Shown: piece by piece, positions 24,374-34,414 of the stretch
Numbering within the stretch: the stretch's first letter is position 1
Layout of the letters: each line of letters starts with the position of its first letter
Assembly (NCBI RefSeq): GCF_028464065.1
Contig: NZ_CP116808.1
Coordinates: 806,001-870,000 of the forward strand
Length of the DNA: 64,000 bases
Source of the DNA: Saprospira sp. CCB-QB6
Lineage (GTDB): Bacteria > Bacteroidota > Bacteroidia > Chitinophagales > Saprospiraceae
Reading direction: 5' to 3'
Notes under the pieces: generated by a model
Told to the model about the DNA's origin: nothing
Seen by the model: only the letters and a program-made list of their open reading frames with translations
The model's database searches: none
Position numbers and translations under genes: made by a program

Positions 24374-27300
24374 CTAATTAATTTTAGAGAAACGCAATGT
24401 TTTTTGGTAGCTACCGCCTTCGCTTTTGATGCAAATAAAATATTGACCAGCGGGCAAATTGGCTAGGGGCATTAACTCAAACTCTTGGATCCCCGCTTGG
24501 AGGTCAAGTTGATTCACTTTGGCCACTTTGCGGCCTAAAACATCAATAATCGTTACTTCTAGCGACATCTCTTTGAGCAATTGCAAGCGCAAAAAGGCAG
24601 TAGATCGGCTCGGGTTGGGGTAAAGGGTCAGGAAATTTGGGGTTTGATTCTCTTTATAGCGAAAGTGCCGTTGTTCGCAAATCTGTTCTGTTTGGCCATT
24701 GATTTTTTCTAGAATCAGGCGATAATAGTAATCTTTATTGGGCCATAGAATTTGAGGTTCTTGCCAGTGGTAACTTTGTTGGCCTCTATAATTGCCTTGA
24801 GAGGGAATACGGGCCAGCGTTTGGAAGTCGCCATTTTCACTAGCTCTTTCGATGCGGATATAAGCGTTGTCTTCCTCTTGGCCGAGGGTCCAAAAGAGTT
24901 GGGGTTGACCTAATTGACTATTTTCTAGTTGAAAATCTTGGCAATTGGCGGATAAGAGTATACAACTAATCGTAATATCATTGCTAACGGCACAGGTTCC
25001 ATCGGTTGCGGTAACTTGGTAAGTGGTGCTTGCCCCTAGAGGGCTAGCAGTAGGATTAGAAATAGATGGATCGGAAAGCGTTGCGGCTGGTGACCAGCTA
25101 TAATTACTAGCTGAAGAGCGTTGATAATCTACGCTAGCGGCGGTCAGGCAAGAGTAATTGCCCGAGCAACTAAAATTGACATTACTGTTGGGGACAAGGC
25201 TTAAGGCAACTTGGCCATCATCATTCCAGCTATTCCAGCTTGCAGTAGGGATAGCCACCGTATTGCAAAAGCCGGGAGACCCACAATCGGAATAGGTAGC
25301 ACCAGCTGTTAGCTCATTAAAAATTCCTAAGCTAAGGCCATCTTCTCCAAAGAGTTCGACACCTTCAGTGCTAGAACCATAGTCTCCTTCTAGGCAAAAC
25401 TCTAGGGTTACATTGCTAGTGGCATCAGGCACGCTATTATCAAATAGGAGTTGGTGGGTATAGTTAAGGGTACTGCCAGAGCAATCGCCTCCAGTACCAG
25501 CTGCTGTACAGTAACTGAGTTCCATACGTAAAGAGTCATCTCCACAAAGACTTTCATTGATTCCGCCTTGATCTGTAGCCACAAAGCTAATACTCCCATT
25601 AGCGGCCCAGCCATCTAGTTGAGCGTCGGTTAGGGTAATTGTGGTAGTATGTACAGTTCCACACTGAGTTCCAGATCCACCGATACTCCCCAAAGCGGCG
25701 CCATTTTCATCGCTAATATCCCAGATTTCATTGCTTCCATTAAGGTCTCCAAAAGCATAAATAGTTAGGGTTCCTCCGCCGGAAGCGCCAGTGGGAGTAG
25801 CGTTAAAGGTCATTGTTGTTACATCGCTAAGGTTGGGATCGGGGTCGATATAGCTAATAGCTTCATTGTAGCAACTACTAACCGTAGAAATTGGCATAGC
25901 TTCACTATAAGTTGTAGCTCCGCAATAAGAGAGAGTGATAGATACAGAATCCTCTGTACAAAGGCTAGGATTAACCGATGAAGAACCAACAGATCGGAAG
26001 CTAACAGTTCCGTCTGCGGCCCAAGTTGCTAATTGGGCTTGCGTAACAGCAATTGTTTGGCATTCTGCGGCTCCGCATTGGGTAGGGCCAGAAGTAGAGG
26101 CAATTGTTGTGAGTGTATTTCCATTTTCATCTAGAATATCCCAGTACTCTGTGGTACCGTCAATATCTCCTTGTACGCAAATATCTAGAGTTGCGCCAGC
26201 TGTCGGAGCGTTAGCTATTCCGGTAAAGCTATGTGTATTATCGAGTGTTAATGAGGGATTAGCAACAACATTTCGAAAAGAGACACAATTAGAGTTGCTT
26301 AGTGGGACACCATTTATGAGCAATTGGGCATTTAGTTGAACGGGGGGATCTCCAGTACAGTAGTCTGTGGTACTTGCAGTAACATCTACTTGAATACTTT
26401 GATCTATAATATTAACAGCATTAGTTGCTGTACAGCCTGTTGCATTATCGGTAAAAGTTACTCGGTAGGTAGTTGGTGAATTAACCGTAGCGGTTGGGCT
26501 TTGGCAGTTGGTACAAGAAAGGCCTGTTGAAGGTCCCCATACATAGGTTCCGGCTGTACCTGAATTTGCAGATAAGGGGGTAGTTAGTGTTTGAGTGGGG
26601 CATTTTTCTACATTTTGGTTCGTTAGACGAACGGTGGGTAGTTGGACGGTATAGCCAAGAACTTGAAAGCCAGGAATAGGGCAAGAATTATCTTCAAAAG
26701 TAAGGGTAAAGTTATAGCTCGCTAGGGCTCCATTAGGCACAGTCCAGTTAACGTCAATATAGGCTGGATTAACATTATCCACAATTGTAGTTGTAGCAGC
26801 AGGGAGGCTACTACTCACTGTTTCTGAGATTTGGATAAGGTCTGTAGCATCGGGATCTTGGGCTTCGACCCTAAAGCTCATATTATTGCCTTCACAGGTA
26901 TAAAAGGTAGTTCCGGTAAGTGAAGCTCCAGTGATATTACTGACGGGATTTACGGTAAGAACATTATTACTACAGTTAATGACTACGACCTGCATATCTC
27001 GGATACTATGTCCAATAAGCACCCCATTTCTAAATTCCTCGACTAAAACTGCAATAGCGGCAATTTGTGTCCCACTAGGAGTAATACTAATTTGTCCTGT
27101 ATTAGAATTGAATCCAAAAGATCCAGTAGTGCTCATGGGTTGAGTTGCGGTAAATCCACCATTAAAAGTAATGCCTACACCAGCATTATCAAGGGGGGTA
27201 ATCATACTATAGGCAATAGAATCTCCTTCTGCATCAATAACACCATGATTGTACTCAAAAGGAACACCTTCACAAATATAGGGCACAGGTGGAGTAGTAA

Positions 27301-27777
27301 AAGTTGGGGAGCTATTGCAGCCACCATCTACATTATTAAGCAAGGCTTCAATATACATATAAGCTGATCCAGGGCTTGTAATGTTGGTAACGGCATTATT
27401 TCGATTTCCCGTTCGGTAGGATAAGATCCAATCGGTGCAAGCTGCGGGTAGTGTAACTACGCCACTATATTGGTAGACTTCAATTCCCTGTAAGCTTCCA
27501 CCATTACAACTAGAATTAGCTAATTCTGCAGGACAAAGAGGGGAGGCTTCAGCAAATGATATCTGTGTTAGTGTGACAGAGGTTGACAGCCCACAAGAGA
27601 CCGAATTAATGTTAATACTAGCTGAAGAGGGTGCTGATACACCAGCACAGTCTCGATAGAATTGCAGATTGACTTCATACTGATTGGCCCCTAAGCAAAC
27701 ATAGGTAAGATCAGCTCCTACAATATGGGTAGCATGGCTGTATAGGGGGGAATAACAAAAGGCATAGGAAGCTCCAT
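24374..27777 (-). CDS. Very large secreted surface protein with T9SS sorting domain; 5' end apparently frameshifted
   Basis: The long intact frame has its first in-frame ATG near 27358. By eye the same frame continues upstream without a stop to about 27790 and encodes 'HATHIVGADLTYVCLGANQ', the start of the mature form of a family of giant Bacteroidota surface proteins. The expected signal peptide is not in that frame. An ATG at 27777 in another frame (MELPMPFVIPP) would join it only if the run of six G at 27745-27750 changed by one or two bases. Further on are a PKD-like segment with paired Cys, three repeats of about 115 residues with the motif GD-NG--E-WDI-DENG, a Fn3-like domain and an 85-residue type A sorting domain (LYPNPSRSTAFLRLQLL...LPAGQYFICIKSEG). 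Either a pseudogene or a homopolymer sequencing error; function likely adhesion. Confidence 0.75.
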
Positions 27778-28119
27778 GTAGCTCTAGTCAATAGGCTCAT
27801 TAGTAGTTAATTAAGTTAGGTAAATATATTTTAAGACTTGGATTTTGGCTTGGATGCAGCAAAATATAGAATTATAAATACATCTCTATAAAAACCGTCG
27901 AGCAAGTCTTAATAAAATTTAAAATTAGCTTAATTAGCCACTTAAAAGTTAATGATTAGACAGTCTAAAATAATTTAGAGGACTATTGATAAGGACTTAA
28001 ATATTCTCCATTTTATAAAATTTATAAGTTCACATTTTAACTAAAAAAGTCTTTTTAATGGTAAAAAATTTCCCCCTTTATTTTTTTTATAATAAAACAG
28101 TCCCCACCACAAAGATTCT

Positions 28120-28245
28120 AAGTCGGCTCCCAAAAGTGCGTAGCACACAGTTTTAATGACTGAAGGGAATAACGACTGAGCAGAACTAAGAGCCCCAACA
28201 ACAAGCCCTTTAGGACAGAGCTCGACGAGCAAAGGGTATAACTAT
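28120..28245. repeat. Family C element, two tandem degenerate units
   Basis: Two imperfect units each run from a GCTCCCAAAA / GCCCCAACAA-like start to AAGGGaATAAC / AAGGGtATAAC. The second unit (ACAACAAGCCCT...TCGACGAGC-AAGGG) matches 62815-62860 beside copy A20. The rest of 27780-28479 is AT-rich, with no gene I can support; a 63-codon minus-strand frame here simply reads through the repeat. Confidence 0.5.
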
Positions 28246-28434
28246 AACCATAGTCAGCTAGGTTAGCCATGACTCCTAAAGCCTAGCAAGATAATTTTGA
28301 ATTAAGTTGAAAGCTATAAAGAAAATAGTCTGCATCAACTGTTAATATAGGCTATTATTTACCAATAAGCTATTAACTTATAAAAGTTAAGCGCTATATT
28401 TAAAATTTGTCCCCCATTTGTCTTTTAAAATCCA

Positions 28435-28442
28435 TAGATTTG
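28435..28442 (+). promoter_or_regulatory. Candidate -7 element for the SprB-repeat adhesin gene
   Basis: TAGATTTG matches TAnnTTTG and lies 37 nt before the ATG at 28480. Two upstream TTTG motifs exist (28406 and 28417), but neither has ideal spacing. Confidence 0.5.
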
Positions 28443-28479
28443 GATACATTCTCATTTCAACTAACAAAAACAGAATTAA

Positions 28480-31400
28480 ATGACTAGAATTCAGACTTTT
28501 GCATTCTTGCTGTTTAGCCTTTTCTTTTGGCAACAAGCGGGTGCACAAATCTTCTTTACGGAGAATTTTGAGGGTTTAACCGGCAGCAATGGCTTGCCGA
28601 CAAACTGGACAGAATCAGGCTTATCTACGGATGGTATTTATTATGTAGGTGATTCTGCAGATGCTGATGCGGGAGGGTATTGGCCTGTACCCAATCACAC
28701 TCTTTTTGCACAGAGCAACGATGACCTTTGTGATTGTGACAAATCTGAGGATCGACTCATTTTGCCTGTACAGAACTTTGCTACACGTTCAGGTGGGGTT
28801 GAGTTAATTGCAGACTTATACATGGATGGCAATTACGGAAGTACTGGACAGATTGAGATTAGTACCGACGGCGGAAGCAGTTGGGCCCCTATTTATGTTA
28901 TGACTGCAGATTCTCTCTGGCAAAATAATATTACTATTTCGCTTAACGCTTATGCCAATAATAGCAGTGTACTCATTGCTTTTCGGTATAATGATAGTGG
29001 AAGTTGGGCCTCTGGTTTAGGTGTTGACAATGTTCGTTTAAATCAAACAGCTTCTGCTGATGAGCTTTTAATTTCGGATATTTTGCCTGCGGAATACACA
29101 ATAATTCCTGAAAACCAGGCAAGTGCGATTCCTGTAAGTACAACCATTGCCAATATCGGTGGTAATACTGCAGCAACAATCAATATTACGACAAATGTCT
29201 ATGATTTTGCCGCTCCTACTACCCCTATTCAGACCTATAGCAACACAGCAACAAATCTTACAGCTGGTTCTACGACTACGGTTAGCATGGGAGCCTTTAC
29301 ACCTCCTACACAATCAAGCTATATTTTCGAGCACATTATCACAGGTCCTACTGGAAGTACGGCTAATGATACTGCCCGTTATGGCCTAACTATTTCAAAT
29401 AATGAATATGCTCGTGATGCGGGTAGCCCAACAAACCTTGTTGGTGCTGGTACTGGCGCAGTTGCAATTGTTGGTAATCTATATGATATTAGAGCCACTA
29501 CCCAACTAGACTCAGCTTTGTTTTTCTTAGACTTAGATGATACCTATCTTGGAGATACAGTTCGCCTTGTTGTTGTACAAACTACTGCAGGTGTACCTAA
29601 TGGTACTATTCTTGGTCAATCAGCCCCCTATGCTATTACAGCGGCTGACACCACTTCTGGCGGGACAATTTTTGTTCTTCCTATTACAAATACTACTGGT
29701 GGAGCCCTTAGCCTTACCCCCGGCCAATATTTAGTTGGTGTAGAAGAATCAATTACTATGGATGGTTTAGGCCTCCTTTGTGACCCCAATATCTATACAC
29801 CTAATACTGTTTTTGCCAACATTAATGGGGGGGCATTTCAACCACTTAATGACCTAATTACGGCAGGTTTCCCCTACTCTCCTGTTATTCGTCCTTATCT
29901 TAATACAAACTGCACAGTTACAGCAACAGCTAGCGCTACTAACGCTACTTGTACGGCTAGTGATGGTTCTGCTACTGCCACTCCCGCCAATGGTGCTGCA
30001 CCCTACACTTACCTTTGGTCAAACGCTGCAACTACGCAAACAATCAGTGGTTTGGCAGCTGGAACTTATGATGTAACGATTACAGATGCTTCAGGTTGTG
30101 TAGCTACTGCCTCTGCTACTGTTAACCAAACTACAGTTGCTCTTACAGGTACTGCTACAGCAACTAACGCTACTTGTGGAAATGCTAACGGTTCGGCTAC
30201 AGCTACTGTCAGTAATGGTACTGCTCCTTATACCTACAGCTGGAGCAATGGCGCAACTACTGCCACTATTACAGGCCTTATGGCAGGTACTTATAATGTA
30301 ACATTTACTGATGCTAATGGCTGTGAAGGTACAGCTAGCGCTACAGTTAACAGCCCTGCAGGTCCTAGTGCTAGCACTAGCGCTACAGATGCTACTTGTA
30401 CAGCAGCCAACGGTTCGGCTACAGTTACCGCTACTGGTGGTGCTACTCCTTACACTTACCTTTGGTCTAATAACCAAACTACCGCCACAGCTACAGCTCT
30501 AGTAGCAGGCACTTACAATGTTACTGTAACAGACAACAACGGTTGTGCCGTAACTGGTAGCGCCACAGTAAGCAGCACAACAGGTACCGTTAGCGGAACA
30601 ACTTCTAGCATTAACTCTAGTTGTGGTGCAGCCAATGGTTCAGCTACAGTTACCGCTACTGGTGGTGCTACTCCTTATAGCTACAACTGGAGCAATGGCG
30701 AAACTACAGCTACAGCTTCTAACCTTTCTGCTGGCACTTATACAGTTACGATTACCGATGCAAACGGTTGCCAAGGTACTGCTACCGCAACTGTAAGCAA
30801 CCCCAACGCACCTACAGCTACTGCCGCTGTAACTTCTAACTACAACGGATCTGAACTTAGCTGTAACGGTGCTAGCGATGCAGAAGCTACTGTTACTCCT
30901 GCTGGTGGCACTGCTCCTTATACCTATATCTGGTCTAATGGACAAACTACTGCCGCAGCTACAGGACTTGCGGCAGGCAACCAAACTGTAACTGTTACCG
31001 ATAACAACGGCTGTGCCGTAAGCACTATCGTAACCGTTACTGCTCCCGCTCTAGTTGATGCAACTGTTGATATGACAGGTACTATGGACGCCTCTTGCTT
31101 CTCTAACAATGACGGTATGGCAACAATCACAGCCTCTGGTGGAACTCCCGGTTACACTTACGCTTGGTCTAATAATGCCAACACTGCCGCTATCAATAAC
31201 ATCGGCGCAGGTACTTACACCGTTACTGTTACCGATGCTAACGGCTGTACAGATGATGCTACTGTAACTATTTCTCAACCTACAGCTATCGTAAATAGCA
31301 TGGCTGTGACTGACCTTACTTGTAGTGGTAGCGCAGATGGAGCTATCACCGCCAACACTTCTGGTGGATCAGCCCCTTATACCTACAACTGGAGCAATGG

Positions 31401-32007
31401 TGCTACTACTGCTAACCTTACTGCTCTTGCTGCTGGCACTTACACGGTTACAATCTCTGACCTTAACGGTTGCGAATTGGTAGCCAATGCTACTGTTAAC
31501 GCCAATGTTGCTATTACTCTCGATACTACCATTACAGGTACTTCTGTAGTAGGAGCTAGCGACGGAAGCATTGACCTTACCGTAACTGGTGGTACAGCTC
31601 CCTATACTTACAGCTGGTCTAATGGCGCAACTACCGCTAACGTAACTAACTTAGTCGCTGGCCTTTACAGCGTTACTGTAACTGACGCTAACGGCTGTAA
31701 TACTAGCCTCACTGTTAATGTTCCCGATGGCCCCGTTGCTGTTCTAGCCACTAACGCCAATATCAATATTAGCGTATTCCCCAACCCTGTGGAATCTGTA
31801 GCTAAATTGACTATCGAACTTAACAAAGCTAGCGATGTGAAAATCGAATTGAGCAATGCCGCTGGTCAAGTGATCCGTAGCTTCCAAGCTAAACAAGTCC
31901 TTAACCAACAGTTCGATATCGACATGAGTGAATTGCCCGCCGGCGTTTACTTCCTACGTGTTGCCGATCAAGAAGCTAGCAATAGCTACCGCATCAGCAA
32001 AAAGTAA
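28480..32007 (+). CDS. Giant secreted adhesin with eight SprB repeats and T9SS sorting domain
   Basis: 1175 aa. The signal peptide (residues 1-22, ending GAQ) is followed by a MAM/cleaved-adhesin-like jelly-roll domain (FFTENFEGLTGSNGLPTNWTESG ... VDNVRL, about residues 25-190), a 'CARDB-like' and a further beta domain to about 470. Then come eight tandem SprB-type repeats of 73-81 residues, each with C--ANGSAT-T..G.APYTYLWSNG.TTAT...L.AGTYTVTVTDANGC. The end is a type A sorting domain (ISVFPNPVESVAKLTIEL...LPAGVYFLRV). SprB of Flavobacterium is the mobile adhesin of gliding motility, so a role in surface attachment, gliding or prey contact is inferred. Repeats 3 and 4 are almost identical in DNA over about 50 bp. 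Confidence 0.92.
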   Translation: MTRIQTFAFLLFSLFFWQQAGAQIFFTENFEGLTGSNGLPTNWTESGLSTDGIYYVGDSADADAGGYWPVPNHTLFAQSNDDLCDCDKSEDRLILPVQNFATRSGGVELIADLYMDGNYGSTGQIEISTDGGSSWAPIYVMTADSLWQNNITISLNAYANNSSVLIAFRYNDSGSWASGLGVDNVRLNQTASADELLISDILPAEYTIIPENQASAIPVSTTIANIGGNTAATINITTNVYDFAAPTTPIQTYSNTATNLTAGSTTTVSMGAFTPPTQSSYIFEHIITGPTGSTANDTARYGLTISNNEYARDAGSPTNLVGAGTGAVAIVGNLYDIRATTQLDSALFFLDLDDTYLGDTVRLVVVQTTAGVPNGTILGQSAPYAITAADTTSGGTIFVLPITNTTGGALSLTPGQYLVGVEESITMDGLGLLCDPNIYTPNTVFANINGGAFQPLNDLITAGFPYSPVIRPYLNTNCTVTATASATNATCTASDGSATATPANGAAPYTYLWSNAATTQTISGLAAGTYDVTITDASGCVATASATVNQTTVALTGTATATNATCGNANGSATATVSNGTAPYTYSWSNGATTATITGLMAGTYNVTFTDANGCEGTASATVNSPAGPSASTSATDATCTAANGSATVTATGGATPYTYLWSNNQTTATATALVAGTYNVTVTDNNGCAVTGSATVSSTTGTVSGTTSSINSSCGAANGSATVTATGGATPYSYNWSNGETTATASNLSAGTYTVTITDANGCQGTATATVSNPNAPTATAAVTSNYNGSELSCNGASDAEATVTPAGGTAPYTYIWSNGQTTAAATGLAAGNQTVTVTDNNGCAVSTIVTVTAPALVDATVDMTGTMDASCFSNNDGMATITASGGTPGYTYAWSNNANTAAINNIGAGTYTVTVTDANGCTDDATVTISQPTAIVNSMAVTDLTCSGSADGAITANTSGGSAPYTYNWSNGATTANLTALAAGTYTVTISDLNGCELVANATVNANVAITLDTTITGTSVVGASDGSIDLTVTGGTAPYTYSWSNGATTANVTNLVAGLYSVTVTDANGCNTSLTVNVPDGPVAVLATNANINISVFPNPVESVAKLTIELNKASDVKIELSNAAGQVIRSFQAKQVLNQQFDIDMSELPAGVYFLRVADQEASNSYRISKK

Positions 32008-32036
32008 TTTAGCCCCTTTTTAAGGTGCACCAATCT

Positions 32037-32071
32037 GACGCCTCTCCTATCTTGGAGGGGCGTCTTTTTTT
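32037..32071 (+). terminator. Intrinsic terminator after the adhesin gene
   Basis: GACGCCTCTCC pairs with GGAGGGGCGTC and is followed by seven T. The T run runs straight into the GGGGC edge of copy A9. Confidence 0.9.
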
Positions 32072-32287
32072 GGGGCTGCCCCTTCCGCCGAGTTGAAACT
32101 CAGCGCAAAGCGGTATCGCTTTGCGAAGCGATACAAAATGAGGGTTGAAACCCTCATGAGTTTCCGGTCGGGTCGGGCTGTATCGCAGCTCGCTATTCGC
32201 TCGGCCCTGCGCGGGCTTCGCCCGCTGGGTCTGGCCTACGGCCACTGCTGTCCATCCCTCAGCCTGCGGCGGCTTCGCCGCCTGTCC
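32072..32287 (+). repeat. Family A element, long copy A9
   Basis: Long form. GGGGCTGCCCC is followed by a GAGTTGAAACTC hairpin, a TCGCTTTGCGAAGCGA hairpin and the B hairpin GAGGGTTGAAACCCTC. After these come GGGTCGGGCTG, the core, GCGGGCttcGCCCGC, GGTCTGGCCtacGGCC, CATCCCTCAGCC and GGCGGCttcGCCGCC. A14 and A18 have the same build. Confidence 0.9.
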
Positions 32288-32305
32288 CATCCAATTGGAC
32301 CCAAA

Positions 32306-32337
32306 AAGGCCCCAAAAGCAAATGCTTTTGGGGCCTT
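32306..32337. terminator. Bidirectional terminator hairpin between A9 and the 140-aa gene
   Basis: A perfect stem, AAGGCCCCAAAAGCA with TGCTTTTGGGGCCTT, has a 2-nt centre. It sits between converging transcripts; T runs are weak on both sides. Confidence 0.6.
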
Positions 32338-32358
32338 CCCTACCATTTTTTTAGGCTT

Positions 32359-32781
32359 CTACTCTTGAGCTTCCAACTTCAAATTCCAGTCAATCTGAAA
32401 ATCTTCCAAATTGCTGCTCTTCTCCGCCAAAGCCTCAAACTCCTCAAAAAAGACCGTGTTGCGCTTAAATACTAACTCAAAATTGCGATAGGCCACAAAA
32501 GAAAATGTCCCTAAAGCAATCATAAATGCCGCACAAATTAACCATATGGCCCCAAAACTCCCCCAATGCCCCAAGAAAAAAGAATAAGCCGAACCCACCA
32601 TACTAATAGCCAGCACCGCTCCCATAAAAAAATAACGCCCTCTCTGCCCCTTCTGATACTCTTTCTGAGCCTTAGAACCCATCAGACGCTTCTTAATCTT
32701 GTCGTAATTTTCTGGGCGACGCTTGTAAGTCAAATACAAACGAGCCACCTCTTCTTGATTGAAATCTATATCGAAAACCAT
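32359..32781 (-). CDS. Small membrane protein with two transmembrane helices, function unknown
   Basis: 140 aa. An N-terminal cytoplasmic part rich in Lys/Arg/Tyr (LYLTYKRRPENYDKIKKRLMGSKAQKEYQKGQRGR) is followed by two adjacent membrane helices (YFFMGAVLAISMVGSAYSFFLG; FGAIWLICAAFMIALGTFSFVAYR) with a very short loop, and a charged C-terminal tail. The build is like many small hairpin membrane proteins of Bacteroidota, and I do not recognise a family. It stands alone, with a terminator hairpin downstream and a divergent phosphatase gene upstream. Confidence 0.7.
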   Translation of the reverse strand: MVFDIDFNQEEVARLYLTYKRRPENYDKIKKRLMGSKAQKEYQKGQRGRYFFMGAVLAISMVGSAYSFFLGHWGSFGAIWLICAAFMIALGTFSFVAYRNFELVFKRNTVFFEEFEALAEKSSNLEDFQIDWNLKLEAQE

Positions 32782-32856
32782 AGCATAAATTTGATTTATT
32801 GGGCCAGCTAAGGTAGGGATTTTTCTATTTTTTAAGGGTGATATAGACTACTTAAT

Positions 32857-32864
32857 TATATTTG
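32857..32864 (+). promoter_or_regulatory. Candidate -7 element for the PhoD-like gene
   Basis: TATATTTG is an exact TAnnTTTG match, 33 nt before the ATG at 32897. Confidence 0.6.
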
Positions 32865-32896
32865 CAGACTTGTACAACAGCTAACATTAAATTAAC

Positions 32897-34165
32897 ATGC
32901 GAACTCAACTCTGTAATCCTTTTTTCTACCTTCTCTCCCTTCTCTTTTTTTCCTTTTCTCTACTCGCTCAAGACCAACTCTTAGACTATAAAGTAATTAG
33001 CGGACCAATGCCTGGGCACTATACCGACTCTACCGCTAGCTTCTGGATCTTGGTCCAAAAAAAACCCGCTCTACAAAAGAAAAACCGCCTAACTGCAGTC
33101 CTCAACAAACTAGAACAAGAATTTAGCAGTATTAGTTATCAAGACGAGCCACTTTGGAAAGACAAACGAGTAGTTCGTGTGCTGGCCAAGAAAACCCCAA
33201 AAAATACGCCCCCAAAAGATAGCTTTAGCTTTCTCACGGGCTCCTGCGCTTTCCAATATCCCCTTATTCTAAATATGTTTGGTAAACGCCGACGCTACAA
33301 TAAGATTTTTAATAAAATGGCCCAAACAGAGGCCGAATTTATGGTTTGGACTGGCGACAATGTCTATTATGTTCTTGGCCAATGGAATTCTTACAAGGGG
33401 ATGGTCAAAAAGAACCTGCGTTCTAGAGAACGCAAACCCATCAATCATTTTTTACAATCTTGTCCCCAATATGCTACTTGGGATGATCATGATTATGGTC
33501 CAAATAATAGCGATGCTAATTTCCCTCTAAAAGATACCGCCCTAAATGTCTTTAAAAAGGTTTGGGCCAACCCCTATTATGGAGAAGAAGACAACCCTGG
33601 AGTTTATAGCCATTTTAGCCAAGAGAATTGCGACTTTTTCCTGCTAGACTCTCGTTATTATTGTATAACTGATGGAGCAGAAGAAGATCGAACGCTCTTT
33701 GGCAAAAAACAAATGGATTGGCTCAAAAGACAACTCAAACAAGCCAAAGGTGATTTTAAATTCATCTTTTCAGGTACGCAACTTTGGCCCAAACTAGATA
33801 AAGGGGATCATTGGGACCATTTTCCCGCTGAGCGAAAAGATTTCTTAGATTTTCTCCAAAAAGAAAAGATCAAAGGCGTAGTAGTGATTAGTGGAGACCG
33901 ACATTATAGCGAGCTCAATTGCCTGAAGCGTGAAGATAATTACCCACTTTATGAATATACCTGCTCTCCCCTCACGAGCTTTACCGACCCTTATTACTCC
34001 AAAGTGAATGATTGCCGAGAAGAGGGCACTTTTGTCCGCAAACAAAATTATGGCCTCTTAACTATTCTTGGCCAAGGCTTAGCGCGCATTTGCCGCATCC
34101 AAACCTTTAATCGAAAAGGCCAACTACTTTGGCAAAGAGAAATTGCCCTAAAGGATTTGCAATAA
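32897..34165 (+). CDS. Secreted PhoD-like alkaline phosphatase / phosphodiesterase
   Basis: The signal peptide is residues 1-24 (YLLSLLFFSFSLLAQ). The metallophosphatase core of the PhoD family shows the metal-binding motifs 'MVWTGDNVYYV', 'ATWDDHDYGPNNSD', 'DFFLLDSRYY' and 'VVISGDRHYSEL', which provide the Asp/His/Asn ligands of a two-metal centre (Fe/Ca in B. subtilis PhoD). At 422 aa it is shorter than classical PhoD, as in the Bacteroidota versions that lack the N-terminal domain. It would release phosphate from organic esters or teichoic-acid-like polymers outside the inner membrane. No Pho regulatory site was recognised. Confidence 0.9.
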   Translation: MRTQLCNPFFYLLSLLFFSFSLLAQDQLLDYKVISGPMPGHYTDSTASFWILVQKKPALQKKNRLTAVLNKLEQEFSSISYQDEPLWKDKRVVRVLAKKTPKNTPPKDSFSFLTGSCAFQYPLILNMFGKRRRYNKIFNKMAQTEAEFMVWTGDNVYYVLGQWNSYKGMVKKNLRSRERKPINHFLQSCPQYATWDDHDYGPNNSDANFPLKDTALNVFKKVWANPYYGEEDNPGVYSHFSQENCDFFLLDSRYYCITDGAEEDRTLFGKKQMDWLKRQLKQAKGDFKFIFSGTQLWPKLDKGDHWDHFPAERKDFLDFLQKEKIKGVVVISGDRHYSELNCLKREDNYPLYEYTCSPLTSFTDPYYSKVNDCREEGTFVRKQNYGLLTILGQGLARICRIQTFNRKGQLLWQREIALKDLQ

Positions 34166-34166
34166 A

Positions 34167-34203
34167 AAACGGCCACAGCAATAATTTGCTGTGGCCGTTT
34201 GGC
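34167..34203 (+). terminator. Terminator-like hairpin after the PhoD-like gene
   Basis: AAACGGCCACAGCA pairs with TTGCTGTGGCCGTTT right after the stop codon. The T tail is short. Confidence 0.65.
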
Positions 34204-34240
34204 CTTAGGGCCATTTTGGTCCAACACTTAAACGGTTTTG

Positions 34241-34385
34241 CAGGGACGCGCAGCGGCCCGCAGGCCTAGCGATCTGTAGCAGTGGCCGTTAGGCCAGACC
34301 CAGCGGGCGAAGCCCGCGCAGGGCCGAGCGAATAGCGAGCTGCGGAACGTAGCGCCGCAAGGCCGTAGGCCGCAGCGGAGGCCCC
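34241..34385 (-). repeat. Family A element, copy A10
   Basis: Reverse copy with full core, the variable hairpin GCGGGCttcGCCCGC, GGCCtaacGGCC, a CGATCTG end and GGAGGCCCC edge 29 nt after the stop of the minus-strand gene at 34415. Confidence 0.85.
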
Positions 34386-34414
34386 AAAACAGCCTTTGCT
34401 TCTAGTTGTTCAAT

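Noticed and set aside
28041-28232. 63-codon minus-strand frame in the large AT-rich gap
   Set aside because: It reads through the family C element; no conserved motif and no promoter or terminator.
30091-31278. Several Ser/Cys-rich minus-strand open frames opposite the adhesin gene
   Set aside because: They are mirror readings of the Thr/Ala-rich SprB repeats; codon pattern follows the plus strand.
32093-32368. Open frame of about 90 codons across copy A9
   Set aside because: It is translated repeat sequence; similar frames appear in A14 and A18 with no start or ribosome-site conservation, and it runs into a terminator and the antisense of the next gene.
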